Positions 22,231 through 33,014 of a stretch of DNA of 58,212 nt are shown one piece after another. Source of the DNA: Reticulitermes lucifugus. Its lineage: Eukaryota > Arthropoda > Insecta > Blattodea > Rhinotermitidae. The notes below the pieces were generated by a model that saw only the letters and a program-made list of their open reading frames with translations, did no database searches and was not told where the DNA came from. Every line of letters starts with the position of its first letter. Position 1 is the first letter of the stretch. Position numbers and translations under genes: made by a program. The stretch lies in NCBI GenBank assembly GCA_026260175.1, contig JAKCWW010002375.1, forward strand, positions 1 through 58,212, written 5' to 3'.

Positions 22231-22420
22231 TACAATGGATTTTCAGGAAATCAGTTGGGAGTGCCTGGACTGGATTGAGCAGGCTAAATATAGGGACATC
22301 TGGCGGGCTCTTGTGAACACGATGATGAATCTTCAGGTTTCGTAAAATGGAGGGAATTTCTTGACCACTTCAGAAACTGCCAGCTTCTCAAGAAAGACTG
22401 TGCTTCATGTAGTTAGATAG
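22084..22420 (+). pseudogene. LINE family 1, 3' end interrupted by a microsatellite
   Basis: GGGAAACCTGAGGGAAAGAG, GACCTAGACATAGATGGGAG and, after a gap, GATTTTCAGGAAATCAGTTG, GGACTGGATTGAGCAGGC and CTTGTGAACACGATGATGAA follow the usual order of this ORF end. The conserved GGATAATATTAAAATGGA segment is replaced by (GAT)n and (AAT)n repeats (22165-22231). The 3' UTR ends TTCTCAAGAAAGACTGTGCT followed by GTAGTTAGATAGTT. Confidence 0.8.
22165..22231. repeat. Compound (GAT)n/(AAT)n microsatellite inside a LINE copy
   Basis: GATGATGGTAATGATGATGA-type repeats run into about nine AAT units. The array sits exactly where the parent element has GATAATATTAAAATGG, so it probably grew from that AT-rich seed. 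Confidence 0.85.
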
Positions 22421-22839
22421 TTCAGTCACGTATTATGTACACGTTGAAGCAAATTTGTGTGATTGCCTATGATAAGTTGATATTGAGGTTGTAGTTTAAG
22501 AGCAATATGTCCTATCACAAATACTTCCATTTGTTCGAAATTATTAAAGGATTGACAGGGATGTTAGGAATACGTCAGTCTTGTGTCGAGCTGTCGGATC
22601 GGTTCCATGTCCCTGTAGCGGTTTTCGTGATCTTTCAGAACACAGCGCAATGGAACAAGAACTGATTTGCTCGCCGTCAGTTCTGGTGGCTCTCTGCTGC
22701 ATGTGTAAGACAATATAATTAATTTAATGCAACTGGAACAAATGCTTGCCGTCAGTCCCGATATCCGAGTTTGTAAACTACTTGTAAATGCCAGTGCACG
22801 CGCGTATGTATAAGGGTGGGTTCCACTATTATAAAGCAA

Positions 22840-22864
22840 ACAGACAGACAGCCTGTCTGTCTGT
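22840..22864. repeat. Perfect inverted CAGA/TCTG repeat
   Basis: ACAGACAGACAG (22840-22851) is followed, after one C, by CTGTCTGTCTGT (22853-22864). A tetranucleotide array switches strand at its centre and forms a perfect 12-bp hairpin. Confidence 0.9.
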
Positions 22865-22865
22865 C

Positions 22866-25045
22866 TAATACTGGGCAGTGTCGTACATTGAAATCCGATA
22901 CTCACAGTCATAAATGACGCCCATGACTATATCTATGATCTTGCCTCTGATTAGTGTTCTGGGTCTTTCTGACGCTAATTATGTGTTTAAGTTGTGTTTT
23001 GGGGCTTTTTGTACTCGTTTACAGAAAGAGAAGTGTTTTATTTTTAAGGTATGTCATGGGTTTCAGCTTCAAGGTTACTAAACAACTGAGACGAAATGTT
23101 GTATGTGACGTTATACATAGCCGTGCGAATTTTATTTATATTCTATATTTAGAATGGTCTGCCCACTTTTCGCGAGGTACACACACATGCATTAACTTAA
23201 AATTGTATGTAATTAAATACAGAGGATCAGATTAACAAAATGCCATAGGGTCGAATATGAAATTATTCTGCCTCCCCAGTTTGCTTCCATCATTCTGCTG
23301 TAGGCCACATGCTGTCACACTAAAGGTCTGTGCCTACCACTGTTTCGTCAAACCGTGTAAGGTTTGGTAAAAAAAAAAAAGAAGCGATATGTCATTTCAA
23401 ATACAGACACTCCCCCGACTTACGTCATTTAAAGTTACGCAATTTCAGAACTACGTGATTTTTAAAAGTAAAAAAAACAAGTTGTTATAACAACTTTTCT
23501 TGAAAGGGGCGCAGAGCTTTTCGTTGCGAGAAGAAATGCGCAGTGAGACGAAGGTGATGGAATAATACTACTGGGCGATAACACGGGCGGCCATGCTAAA
23601 GCCGATCAGGTTACAGTGTGTTGGAGCCTGAATTTCATCTGGACTCCTTTGTATATACATGCGTAGTCGACCATATGTATACATAATTCCGACTTGCGCA
23701 ATATTCGACTTGCATCGAATCTTCCGCAGCGTAACTACTTTGTAAGTCTGGAAGTGACTGTACTTAATAGCATATGGCGCCTCGGGGGAGAATAATAGAA
23801 AATTATATGTGATACATCCCAATAGAGGCAACCGGGGAATTTTAGTAACGGCCAGCAAGCATCCTGCCCAGAGCCATAAAGGTTATAGTGGACACTGCAG
23901 ACTGCACTTTAGAGCAAGGACCTGATAAAGATCTAGACTGGTTCAAGATATTCTTCAAGGAGCAGGCCACTAGTCTCCCCAGCAGGATTCATGTAACAAA
24001 AGAAGGTGTCTGTCCTTTTGTCTGTGGCAGCCACAATTCAGTAGGAAATACTGATGGGAACTTGAAGTTTTGGCAGTAAGTTTGGCGTGACGATGACGTG
24101 TTCCGTGTCCATGGTATCGGCACGTGTCCTGCACATAACACCGTGAAGTGCCATGCTTATGGGGTTACAGGAGAAACAGTTTAGCATTGAGTACAGCATA
24201 ACAGAACCAGATGGCAGCACTCGGATAGACAGGATTAATGCTTCATTTGAGCTGAGTATAAAGAAAGTACCGAGAAAGGTGGTTATGGAGTAACGCGTGG
24301 CGATTGTAGTCGATTGTTATCGATAGTAATAGGTCGCCCGTGGGGTAGGTCGTAGCGATAATAATTTATAGTTGTTTATGTATGTTTAAATTGTTGCAAA
24401 TTTCTTGCCAGTTATAGTTGTACGCAAAATGTGATTCATTGTTATCCCAGACGAAGATTAGGCTAGTCACTTGGTTTGTTCAGAGCAGAATTAGATGAAG
24501 AGGCAAGCGTTGACCCACGTCTTATGATTTTCTGGACACCTGTGTCAAGTGGTGAATGGAACTGAGCTCAGTTGTATGAAAATTCATTCCCAGGAAACCT
24601 TAGGGATATCAATAAGGTTAGTAGGCCCACATTTGCATAGAAGTCTCCAGTTCGAAGTCTTTGTAAAGGAGGCGGTAAACTACAGTTGGTTAGTTTCTTT
24701 GGGCATAGCAGCAGCACTAGCAGGGGTTGGCTTGCCACCCTAGTCAATGAGACGGCAGTTCGGCGCGGAAAGGTCGCAAGCCAGCGCCGAACGCGCTCCT
24801 ACTGGGTTGGGGATAGCGTCCCTTAAGTAAACGACGGAGTTTAGTGGCGGAACCGGTGACGTTATAAGAGATGGAACCAGGTGCACCGCGGCGACGTGTC
24901 TCAGTATCTTGTGTTCAAGAACCTGAAATTAATAATGAGAATCATTCCAGTGTTCACTTGTGACATTCCGCGATCTTTGGTGTGTCAGTTACGTTGTTAC
25001 GCTGTTACCAGTACAGCTGGTACACCTGAAGAGGGTTTGTAACCG
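22866..25045. other. Unassigned DNA
   Basis: No gene was recognised; the 96-codon minus-strand frame 23568-23858 has no visible motif. A TATCGATA octamer lies in GATTGTTATCGATAGTAAT (24312-24330). The GC-richer patch 24745-24860 holds GGGGATAGCGTCCCTTAAGT, which resembles the tail of family C SINEs but is too short to call. Confidence 0.4.
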
Positions 25046-25049
25046 TTAT

Positions 25050-25280
25050 GGCCGTACAATTGCTCAGGCGTATAGTCACCGGTCTGTTACAGGAGAGGGC
25101 CAGATTCATACGCAGGTCAATCCGTGTAGGAAGTTTGGTGGGTAAAGTGACACTGGGACATGTTTCTCTTCGAGTACTTCGGTTTTTCCCAGTCAGTATC
25201 GTTTCACCATATTCTTTCATTCGTCTATGACCGACGCTCTACAATCTGAGTGATTGACAGCATCGTTAAAGAACACGCAT
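25050..25280 (+). mobile_element. tRNA-derived SINE, family C
   Basis: The head CAATTGCTCAGGCGTATAGTC is A-box-like, but the B box is decayed. The body has GTGACACTGGGACATGTTTC, TCTTCGAGTACTTCGGTTTT and TTTCACCATATTCTTTCATT, and the tail GACAGCATCGTTAAAGAACAC. The same order of words occurs at 45312-45562, 47516-47745 and 54565-54805, and inverted at 33015-33225 and 42990-43200, defining the family. Confidence 0.75.
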
Positions 25281-25803
25281 AAAGGTTATGCATCACAAGA
25301 AGTTGTCTTCTTGTAGTGTGCTGTGGAATCGATTTGCGCTGCCGCATGTCATAAGTATCGTCAGAAACGCTTTGCAGGGCCGGTGTATGGCAATTCCGAT
25401 GCCGTGACTGCAGGCAAAATTATATTTAGGGATTCCTTCCTTACTTGATTAATGACCACAGTCTTAATTAGTACGTGACACTCTGACAGCTGGCAAAATA
25501 AGGGCATTTGACTTTTGTTTACGTTCTGATTAGCCGAAATTCAGGCTCCACTGTCAATCATTGTAGTGAATTGGCGCATTATTTCGTGCCAAAAGCACAG
25601 TGCTGTACGTCTGGCTGAAACGACTACAGTTGCTTTCAGCTTCTTGACGTAGTGCCCTCTGTCTTGTTCTGTGTCGTTCATCCTATTCTTACTGGTGTTG
25701 CTATCGACTGCTATCATTAACCGTCTTAAAACGCTATACTTTACATGTTGTTTTGTATGAGTAGAAGCCGGAATACGGAGTAAATCATTTTAGTAACCAG
25801 ACT

Positions 25804-26050
25804 TTGGGCCGGAAGACTGGGGAATCGTGGTTCGCTTCCTGGCAGGAACAAGTGATTTATCTCTTTAAAAAGCGTGTAAACCGTGTCTGAAGCCGACCAG
25901 CCTCCTGTTCAATGAATACCAGGAATCTTTTTCTGGTGGTAAAGCGGTCGGAGCGTCACGCAGACCACATGCCGTCATATAGTGTCGACGTTAAGAATGA
26001 CTGGAGCTGTGCATCCACTCCCCACGTGTCTTCATGTCGTGCGTAGGGAC
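25804..26050 (+). mobile_element. SINE family B, near full length, diverged
   Basis: The head TTGGGCCGGAAGACTGG and a decayed B box near 25828 are followed by CCTCCTGTTCAATGAATACC, GGTGGTAAAGCGGTCGGAGC, GTTAAGAATGACTGGAGCTG and CTTCATGTCG. All body landmarks of family B are present in order. Confidence 0.75.
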
Positions 26051-26314
26051 GTTTCTTTCTTTACCATCTTTATATGGGCGATTTACTTGTCATGTATCCA
26101 GGACGTTCGTAGTTTCTATTTTTCGACACAAAGAATGGTCAAGAGAGATGGGAGAATGGTCGAGGCGAGGTGTGTAAACACAATTCGCATAGGGAGATGG
26201 GAAACGCTTTCAACCCTTTACTCGGAAAACCTAAAAGGTGTATATACAACCAGGGAGGGAATAGGCATGTAAGAGCATAACATTGTCACATAGAAGAAGG
26301 ATGGGCAGATGTGA

Positions 26315-26535
26315 ACTGGAGTGTTATTATTATTACTATTATTATTATTATTAATTGTACCCTCTTCTCGTCTAGCACTGAAGTCGGTTGTGGACATTGG
26401 CTTCCAACACTATCCTCCTCCATTCCTTCCAGTCTCTGGCGTATTTATTATTTCAACTATCTTCAGCTCCTTTTCACCCTTATCAGTCCATCTTTTGCGT
26501 GGTCTAGCTTTTTTCCTTATTCCTACTGGAGGTAG
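26315..26535 (-). pseudogene. Fragment of a second LINE-like ORF end with (TAA)n tail
   Basis: The minus strand encodes ARPRKRWTDKGEKELKIV, resembling the basic C-terminal stretch (GRPRKRW-D) of many arthropod non-LTR reverse-transcriptase ORFs. Its downstream side ends in an AATAATAATAGTAATAATAA tail at about 26324-26352. The wording after RPRKRW differs from LINE family 1, so this is a separate family. The plus-strand frames 26311-26535 and 26321-26539 are its complements. Confidence 0.45.
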
Positions 26536-26539
26536 CTAG

Positions 26540-27040
26540 CTCAAGAAAATATATAGTGAACAGGATGGTGATTTGTTTTGCATTTTGTTAATGAAGGCGA
26601 TATCCAAAACACCTGAACGTCTGTCATCTTGTTAAGAACGCCGCTCTCTCAATTATTGACTCTGATCTTCTCGTATGCTATTCCTCTATTGATCTTCCCT
26701 CTCTTAATGAAATGCACATTTTCAAACGATACTGGAGCAGTGCAGTGAGTGTCCACAGCGTCTACATATGGCCTTTAAATGTTGGCATTTTAAATTCGCA
26801 ATCCTCTCTATGTACATTTGTTAAAGCTTGAAAAGCTCTTACTTGATTACTTTTGTTTGTATCGCTATTTTTGTTATCCTTACTTCTGTTCCCAATATTA
26901 CACTTTAACATGACTTCTACGGTTACCATAATTACCACACTACGTATGGACGCTATTATAATTTCCATTTCGCAGTTTCATCTATCCCGCCATATTGTTA
27001 ATACCGGTTATAAAAAGGTAGAATGGTCCCTTTGCTTAAT
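26540..27040. other. Unassigned DNA
   Basis: Nothing recognisable was seen beyond AT-rich sequence; the 26762-26968 minus-strand frame has no motif. Confidence 0.4.
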
Positions 27041-27231
27041 TAAGCATCATGCCATGAAGACATGGAGAAGTGGAGGTACGGCTGCACTCATACATAACCT
27101 CGGTGCCACATGTCAGTGGTCGGCCTCGCTCCCTTGCCGCTTAATCCCCGGCGAAAAAAGCACTCGATTCCCACAAAACAGGAGACTGGGTCCGGACGCT
27201 TTGGAAAAGAGAAAAATCTCTTGCCACTGGT
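27036..27231 (-). mobile_element. SINE family B, minus strand, alternative tail
   Basis: Reading leftwards from 27231, TGGCAAGAGATTTTTCTC, AGCGTCCGGACCCAGTCTCC, GCCGGGGATTAAGCGGCAAG and CCGACCACTGACATGTGG follow the family B body. The tail then reads CTTCATGGCATGATGCTTAA, ending in the palindrome GCTTAATTAAGC. This tail differs from the one at 8722 but recurs at 32655-32775, so at least two tail types share the body. The copy starts just after the B box. The 126-codon plus-strand frame 26853-27233 is largely its translation. Confidence 0.75.
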
Positions 27232-27234
27232 AAA

Positions 27235-28525
27235 TCACGATTTTTGGTCCTCCACCCCGCAACATTGCCGACTGTAGAAAATTAAAAGCCAAGAGCTTGG
27301 AGTGGTATCTAGTAACGTAACGTACATATAAAATTATATTAAAATTCGTCCAGCCGTTGTCGTGTTGAAACATGTTGTCGGATGGTACAATTATTACATA
27401 AAGACCTACGGTACTTAGCTAATTTTGTTGTTGACTTAAAACTAATTGATGCAGTGGTTTTCTAGCATGGAATGAGATATTTCGTAATTTAATTACAGCT
27501 GAGTGTCAGTGTATTAAGATGTAGATCAGTGGTGGCTATTGCCTTGGGAATATTGAGGGGAAGATTCGGGGTCATTAATCATCACTTGACGTAATTTGTA
27601 GGGGAAACGCAATATTGCAATAAAAATACTTTTGTTTATAAATAACGTAAAAGTTTTTCTTTTTATTATGTTCGTGACATTTGTGATTTTAGGCGGCTTT
27701 GCAAGCCTACTGAGCGCCTATTTCAATTATTCTACAACCCCGCCCCCCGCGGGAACTCTAGCCGTCGTTCCGCATATAACTCCGGAACCCATGGACGGAT
27801 CTTCATGAATTTTATGTCGGGAAGTTTTGCGACAAATGTTCGGCCTGTATCAGCTTCTGTTGAGGTCGAGCAGGTTTAACGGACACTTTACATGAATACC
27901 TACTTGCTCTTCTAAGCGCATCTTTAGTGATCGTGGACCTGCACATCATGCCACGAGAAAAACACATGGACATTGCTTTTATACTGTATTGAACAGAGAT
28001 GTGTAGCATTCTCTTAATGTAATGCCCTGTTAAAATGCGACTTCGGAGCTTTACTCCTTCGTTTGCCTACACACACTATGACATCTCCGTATTCCAGCAA
28101 CGGCGCTGCAGTGGAACAAGATCGATTGTAAACCTGTTGCTAGGATACGAAGGAAACTTCTAGTGTGTTTTGCGTAAAAGTGTGGAACGAAATTTCAGAT
28201 ACTGGCATTTATTAATGCTGTGCTCGAAATCAAATGTTTTACACTGTTTGTAATAAAATATAACATTAAAAGTTAGCATTTACGGTCTGATGATTTAGAG
28301 ACAATAAGAGAGCAAACGAGACAGAAGGGTTACGCCATGCGTACATTTCCCAATTTGTTATTTTACATTTACAAATAGTGATAACAAATTATCTGAAGAT
28401 CCAAGTCTGCTACAGTACGACGTAGTGTTGATTTGTGACTAGTTAAGGATATTTCGGAGGATCTTTTTTTCCTCCATATTTAGGGTCAGTAGGCAGTAAC
28501 TTTTCTTGAACAACTTATACTACAA
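27235..28525. other. Unassigned DNA
   Basis: The stretch 27735-27800 is locally GC-rich (CCCCGCCCCCCGCGGGAAC, GTCGTTCCGCATATAACTCC) and may be the end of an unrecognised repeat; it has no partner in this window. No gene was seen. Confidence 0.4.
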
Positions 28526-28528
28526 TCG

Positions 28529-28560
28529 ACACGGCGTAATATCTCATAACTCTTGAATCT
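28529..28560 (+). repeat. GACACGGCGTAATAT relict
   Basis: GACACGGCGTAATATCTCAT followed by AACTCTTGAATC recurs in altered form at 57954-57990 (GACACGGCGTAACTTTACAT, AATTTTTGAAAC). It also resembles the ends of the inverted-repeat elements at 4.9 and 51.1 kb. Confidence 0.4.
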
Positions 28561-28708
28561 TTATAAACACCGCTGCGAGAAACTGAAATCTAACAATTCA
28601 TTTCTTCCCTCTCACAAGAGTCTCTCTTAATTATTCCACTTTCTGACTTAGCTTTCACGGCACCTGACTGCAATAAAGTTTCTACGAGCCATCAGCCCTA
28701 ATCAACTT

Positions 28709-28750
28709 CTAATGATGGAGAGGCACTTTCGAAACGTTGGAAATTCATTT
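28709..28750 (+). ncRNA. Decayed hammerhead-like motif
   Basis: CTAATGA (28709-28715) has one core change (G to A) from CTGATGA. Stem II is GAGAG against CTTTC around GCA. GAAA (28731-28734) is followed by CGTTGG. Stem I does not pair. The layout and the extra U before stem II match the other copies, so this is a fossil, presumably inactive. Confidence 0.35.
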
Positions 28751-29510
28751 CATACTCGCATGTATAACAGACCGAGAATACTTTATTGCCGCCCGCGTCG
28801 CAAATCTTTCGCAGTGGGTGAATCAAAAGGGCTGCTAACTGACTAGCGTTGAGGCTGACTGATTCTGTAGTAAGAGTGTTCAAATTTAATTTCGAGGACT
28901 TCAAAAATTTTGCTCAGTCATATATGCCATACTAAAAATGTGTCACCTCAGAGTCTAAAAAATTTACTTTCGTTGGGAGTGAGAAATATATAGAAACTTT
29001 TAATTAAAACCGAAAGAAAGAGAGTGTTTTGTGGATTTGGGCATACGGGAGAATAATATTCAAAAGGATCTTAAAGGAATAAGGCGTGAGGTTGTGGAAA
29101 GTATTGGATTGGTTTAGGATATTAATTGTAATGTGTTACTCGTTTGTGTAATTATATTTTATTGTGGAACCTATTACATAGGAGGCATTCGGAATATACG
29201 AGGAAGAGTTTGAGGTTTCTGAAAGTAATCAGAATCAAGTCAGCCTAGCTTGTCATTTAAAACTAACATGATTCTTTAAATTAATATTTCGTGCGTCAAC
29301 GAACGTTTCATGACACCGGTAATGTCTTTCTACGTATAACAACACTTGTGTGGTCGGAATACAGTGTTCTCTTGTTGTTCATTATTGTGTCAAAACGTCC
29401 ACCACTAGCCACTGCCTTGTATGAAGCTAATTAACTTCACACCACCCCATCTTATTTTTCCAAAATTTATTTTAATACTTTATTCTGTAATCACCGTGCA
29501 TCTTTTCACA

Positions 29511-30057
29511 GTCACTATTTACACACACCAACTGGATGCAACTTTATTAAAAAACTGTACAGTTTTTTAAAACATATTTAAAAACCTTTTAAAACCCGAC
29601 TACAGCATCAGACGCGCACACAAAGAGTACAGCCTACACCATGAAAAATATGACCTAATGAACAAGGTATGTCATCCATAATGAAATATAATATAATATT
29701 ATATATTAATATATGAAAACTAACACCTATAATTGTTCTAATTACTGTAATTATTTGCAGATAAACCAGTACCATGCATCAAATACATGACCTACCGAAA
29801 CATTAACATATTATTTTAGTACGAATAACAAGTGGTGTCTGTGCGTGCCGGGCGGTGAAAAGTGGGAAACCTTGCCAAAAAGTGAACCAATGAAAACGAC
29901 GTTTTAATATATGCAGTATTAACGACGATAAACCCCTGAAGATGGCTCTATAAGAGCCGAAATATATGTCGGGTTTTAAAAGGTTTTTAAATATGTTTTA
30001 AAAAACTATACAGTTTTTTAATAAAGTTGCATCCAGTTGGTGTATGTAAATAGTGAC
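29511..30057 (+). mobile_element. 547-bp element with 90-bp inverted arms and an internal hammerhead-like motif
   Basis: The arms are 29511-29600 and 29968-30057. As inverted copies they agree at 88 of 90 positions; the two differences, at 29524 and 29560, are transitions. The 367 bp between them contain no ORF and the hammerhead-like motif at 29930-29976. The right arm, GTCGGGTTTT and onward, begins three bases before the predicted cleavage point. It contains AATAAAG and CATCCAGTTGGTGTATG, as after hammerhead 1. The left arm is therefore an inverted copy of what would be the downstream cleavage product. Penelope-like elements often carry inverted, truncated end copies. No convincing target duplication was seen (TCTTTTCACA to the left, CATTTTAATA to the right). 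Confidence 0.75.
29930..29976 (+). ncRNA. Hammerhead-ribozyme-like motif 4 (best formed)
   Basis: CTGAAGA (29936-29942) fits the CTGANGA core. Stem II is perfect: GGCTCT (29944-29949) with AGAGCC (29953-29958) around an ATA loop. GAAA is at 29959-29962. Stem III is ATATATGT (29962-29969), self-complementary with one U-G pair. C29970 is the expected cleavage nucleotide. Stem I is six pairs, AAACCC (29930-29935) with GGGTTT (29971-29976). The same U (29943) is left between core and stem II. Every core position otherwise fits a type I hammerhead with short stem III. Cleavage would fall between 29970 and 29971. Confidence 0.7.
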
Positions 30058-30059
30058 CA

Positions 30060-32050
30060 TTTTAATACTGTCTGCATAGTTCAAAGTTGCATCTTCCGTT
30101 CACGCTTTTCGCCTAAAGATTTGTGCGAATTTATTATCTCTGCTGTTTGTGTAACATGTCCCACCCTTCTGATTATCCTTAGCTTTATCGCCATAATGAT
30201 ATTGGTAAAGAGTGAAAATTACAAAGCAGCCGATTATGCGTGTTTCTTATCTCTCTTCTTAGACGCAGAATACCTCATCGGCATTGTGTATATGCGTATG
30301 TCATACGAGAAATAAAGATCCTGACGCTGTGTAAAACTTTGTGGTGTTCATTGAAACGCCTGTCTAGAAATGCGTCATACAAAAGCAGTAGGATCCGTTA
30401 CGTATACATAATACGCCCCAAAAATTCCATAACGCCGCATATTCGCCTTCGATGCCGTCAAATCACTGTATTGGAAAAAGGACCATCTCCATTGATACCG
30501 CAGTTTTCTGACAGGATGTGTATTACATACATTAGCATAGGGGCTTCAGATATGGTAGTTCGATATTTCGGTCGGTAGAGTGAGCGACTGAGAACCACAA
30601 ATCAGCTATACGTCTAAACTACCATCCATCACTGATAGCTGGCTTACTATATATATACATGTGATCAGCGGTCTGTAATCCTCCACAGACCATGGAAGGG
30701 ATTTGTGAACGCGTTGGGGGGAGGAGGGGTATAAAGCTGACATTTAAATGAAAATGGACATTTGTAATGACAGTTGAATCCCATATATTGGGTATAGAAC
30801 ATGTGGTTTGAAGCTTTCCACCGTCCTATGTGATGTTTGGCACATACATGATATCATATTTTCGGGTACATAATATTGAGTTATGACCTTGAAAAGTTCA
30901 AATTTAGCTTTTCTGTCTCTAAAATGAAGACGTTTCGGTAGAACTGAAAACACTTCAAAGTCCACGAATTTGTAGTGACGTAGGGAGTGGTTTCTAAACT
31001 TCTTCCAGCGAAACAGTACTGCTTCTAAAATGATTACAAAAAACTCCAAGTGTGCGTTTGTGATTCATTTATCTAAACAGAACAGCGAATTCAAGTTATT
31101 GCAGCTCCTGATTTAAATTTTGGAGGGGGGGGCGTATATTCGTAGTTTGGATCTTTAATCGGCCAGGGAATTATTCCGTAAAACTTTCGATACGTCAGTT
31201 ACGATAGTCGATCAGAAAATAAGTTCACATATCTTATAATTACGTAACTGTTGAACTTTTGAACATCCAGCTTACAGATCTATTCGGAGGCTGAGCGATT
31301 GTCATCTGTTACCAGTGCTGCCGGCCACAAATTTAAAGATGATCGCGGGGTGGAAACAATTCTCACACGATGGATGATAACACAGGGCACGGAATATCAG
31401 CAGGGAAGAGGGAAGCTCATCCCACGGAATGATAAGTGCCTCAGTTATGATGGGAACCACGTGAAAAATTAGAGGCGGCAGCACTAGATTGAATTCCGGA
31501 CTGTCTTTTAGAGTTGAATATAAATACATTCACTGTATACTTGTCTTCTGACCTGACCACGTGTGTAGGTACTTAACAATAAGTAAGTTTGTTGTTCAGT
31601 TGGTTAGTTGAATCAGTTAGTTGATCGCGCAGTTAAGTGGTTGTTTAGCCGCTTTGTTATACACTGGGTAATTAGCGTGCATGTGTAAATGGTTATACAA
31701 CTTTTGTTTGTGAACGTCACCCTGTTGTACTGAGGAGGCAAGGTATGTTCGTCTTTCTTATGATTATTGCGAACTACAGCGACTTCTTGTTTCTTTCCCA
31801 GGAAGGCGGTCATTATCAGCACCGCGCTTCGTGAAAGTGACAGTTTGCTGCTTGCAGATCAAAATACTGTACACACTAATACCTGTAGGTCGCCTTGTAG
31901 GGTTTGCGTTGTCCGCAGAATGAAGCAGATCGCAGCTCTGCTGTGCTTGCCTGAAGTGCAGTCAGCTTCCCACGCAACTGAAAGCTCTTGCGTCCTTATG
32001 CAGAGTATGTACCGAAGTGGCTGCCACAAATGATAAGGCTTCGTAGTGTA
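30060..32050. other. Unassigned DNA
   Basis: No gene was recognised. G-rich words occur at 30715-30728 (GGGGGGAGGAGGGG) and about 31122-31133. A loose GTTAGTTG repetition is present at 31588-31640. Frames of 112 codons (30240-30578), 101 codons (30744-31049) and shorter show no domain. Confidence 0.4.
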
Positions 32051-32055
32051 TTGTC

Positions 32056-32350
32056 AAGGGTACGCGGTGGCGCAGTTGATTGAGGCACTGCGCTACAAGC
32101 CGGAGGTTCGTGGGTTCGATTCCCGCTGGATTTTTGATTTACTTAATCCTTCCGGCCGCACTATGACCCTGGGGTCGACTCCGCATGTAACAGAGATAAG
32201 TACCTGGGCCCTAGGGGCCTTTCCAGGCCTGTATAGGGATAGCTTTACATTTACTTGTATTGTAAAGGTACCAGATTCGAATCTCTGCTGAATGTTCTGC
32301 CACCCATACTGAGGGTGTCTGGTTCTATTCAGCTTCTCCAGGTGAATGTT
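32056..32350 (+). mobile_element. tRNA-derived SINE, family D
   Basis: The A-box-like GGTGGCGCAGTTGATTGAGG lies at about 32067-32086 and a canonical B box GGTTCGATTCC at 32113-32123. The 51-base spacing from A-box region to B box is tRNA-like, with a stem-like CACTGCGCTACAAG between. The body carries TCCGGCCGCACTATGACCCT, GGGCCCTAGGGGCCTTTCC and CACCCATACTGAGGGTGTCT. Only one copy is seen here, so the right end is a guess. A second tRNA-type GATTCGAATCTC at 32275-32286 hints at a dimer. The 90-codon minus-strand frame 32093-32365 is its complement. Confidence 0.7.
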
Positions 32351-32452
32351 GGGACGATGTGACATAGGTCATGACCTTTTTATAGAGCAGACCTTTAAAT
32401 ATCACGTCGCGATTATCCTCTAAAATATTTCCGCAATAAACAAGGTATTCAG

Positions 32453-32490
32453 TTGACACGGCGTCGTTAAATAATCTGTAATCCTTACGC
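32453..32490 (+). mobile_element. Solitary SINE family C tail
   Basis: GACACGGCGTCGTTAAATAA matches the family C tail (GACAGCATCGTTAAAGAAC, GAGAGCGTCGTTAAATAACA). No body precedes it. Confidence 0.4.
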
Positions 32491-32654
32491 AGTGTGCCAG
32501 AATTGAACTTGCAGCTGTCGTGTTTTTTGGGCTACTGGTTTAAATTCGTCTCGTCTGTACCGGTTACTCGCTGTTGCCTCACAATACATTATAACACATG
32601 TTGAAATTAAACGGTTTTAACATTTCTTTAACCATAGCTGTAATAGTAAAGACG

Positions 32655-32775
32655 CTTTTCTCCCGTAGGTAGGTAGCGATATTTCTGTCACCAAGTTTGG
32701 AGGTAAAAAATGAGTGGAACTCAAACCTCCACTCGTTCGAGATGTTCATAGCATGGTGCTTAATTAAGCAAGCAC
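32655..32775 (+). mobile_element. SINE family B 3' end with GCTTAATTAAGC tail
   Basis: CTCCCGTAGGTAGGTAGCG, GTTTGGAGGTAAAAAATGAG, CCTCCACTCG and CATAGCATGGTGCTTAATTA follow the same order as the minus-strand copy at 27036-27231, including the palindromic GCTTAATTAAGC tail. Translated on the minus strand both copies give CLIKHHAM, which shows that the tails are homologous. Confidence 0.6.
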
Positions 32776-33014
32776 GCACACATACACATAGTGTTACTCT
32801 TTCATTATGTATATTTAAGTCTCAAGTTACAGCAGGTGTCACTGTCTAATGCAAAACCTGTAAGGTGATGAATATTTACGAACTTCTAATTCTATAGCAT
32901 GTTCTTTTATATTTATGAGTATTCAGTTTGAAACGGCTAACAGTACTGACTTTCTTATTACGTTGAGGATTGAAAGAGATGAAATTATTTACGTAACGAC
33001 GCTGAAAGTTTGTA

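Noticed and set aside
28394..28410. CTGAAGATCC as a hammerhead core
   Set aside because: No stem II and no GAAA nearby.
29511..30057. Classical DNA transposon with terminal inverted repeats
   Set aside because: Possible, but there is no target duplication or known terminal motif, and the arm edge coincides with a ribozyme cleavage site, which favours a retroelement origin.
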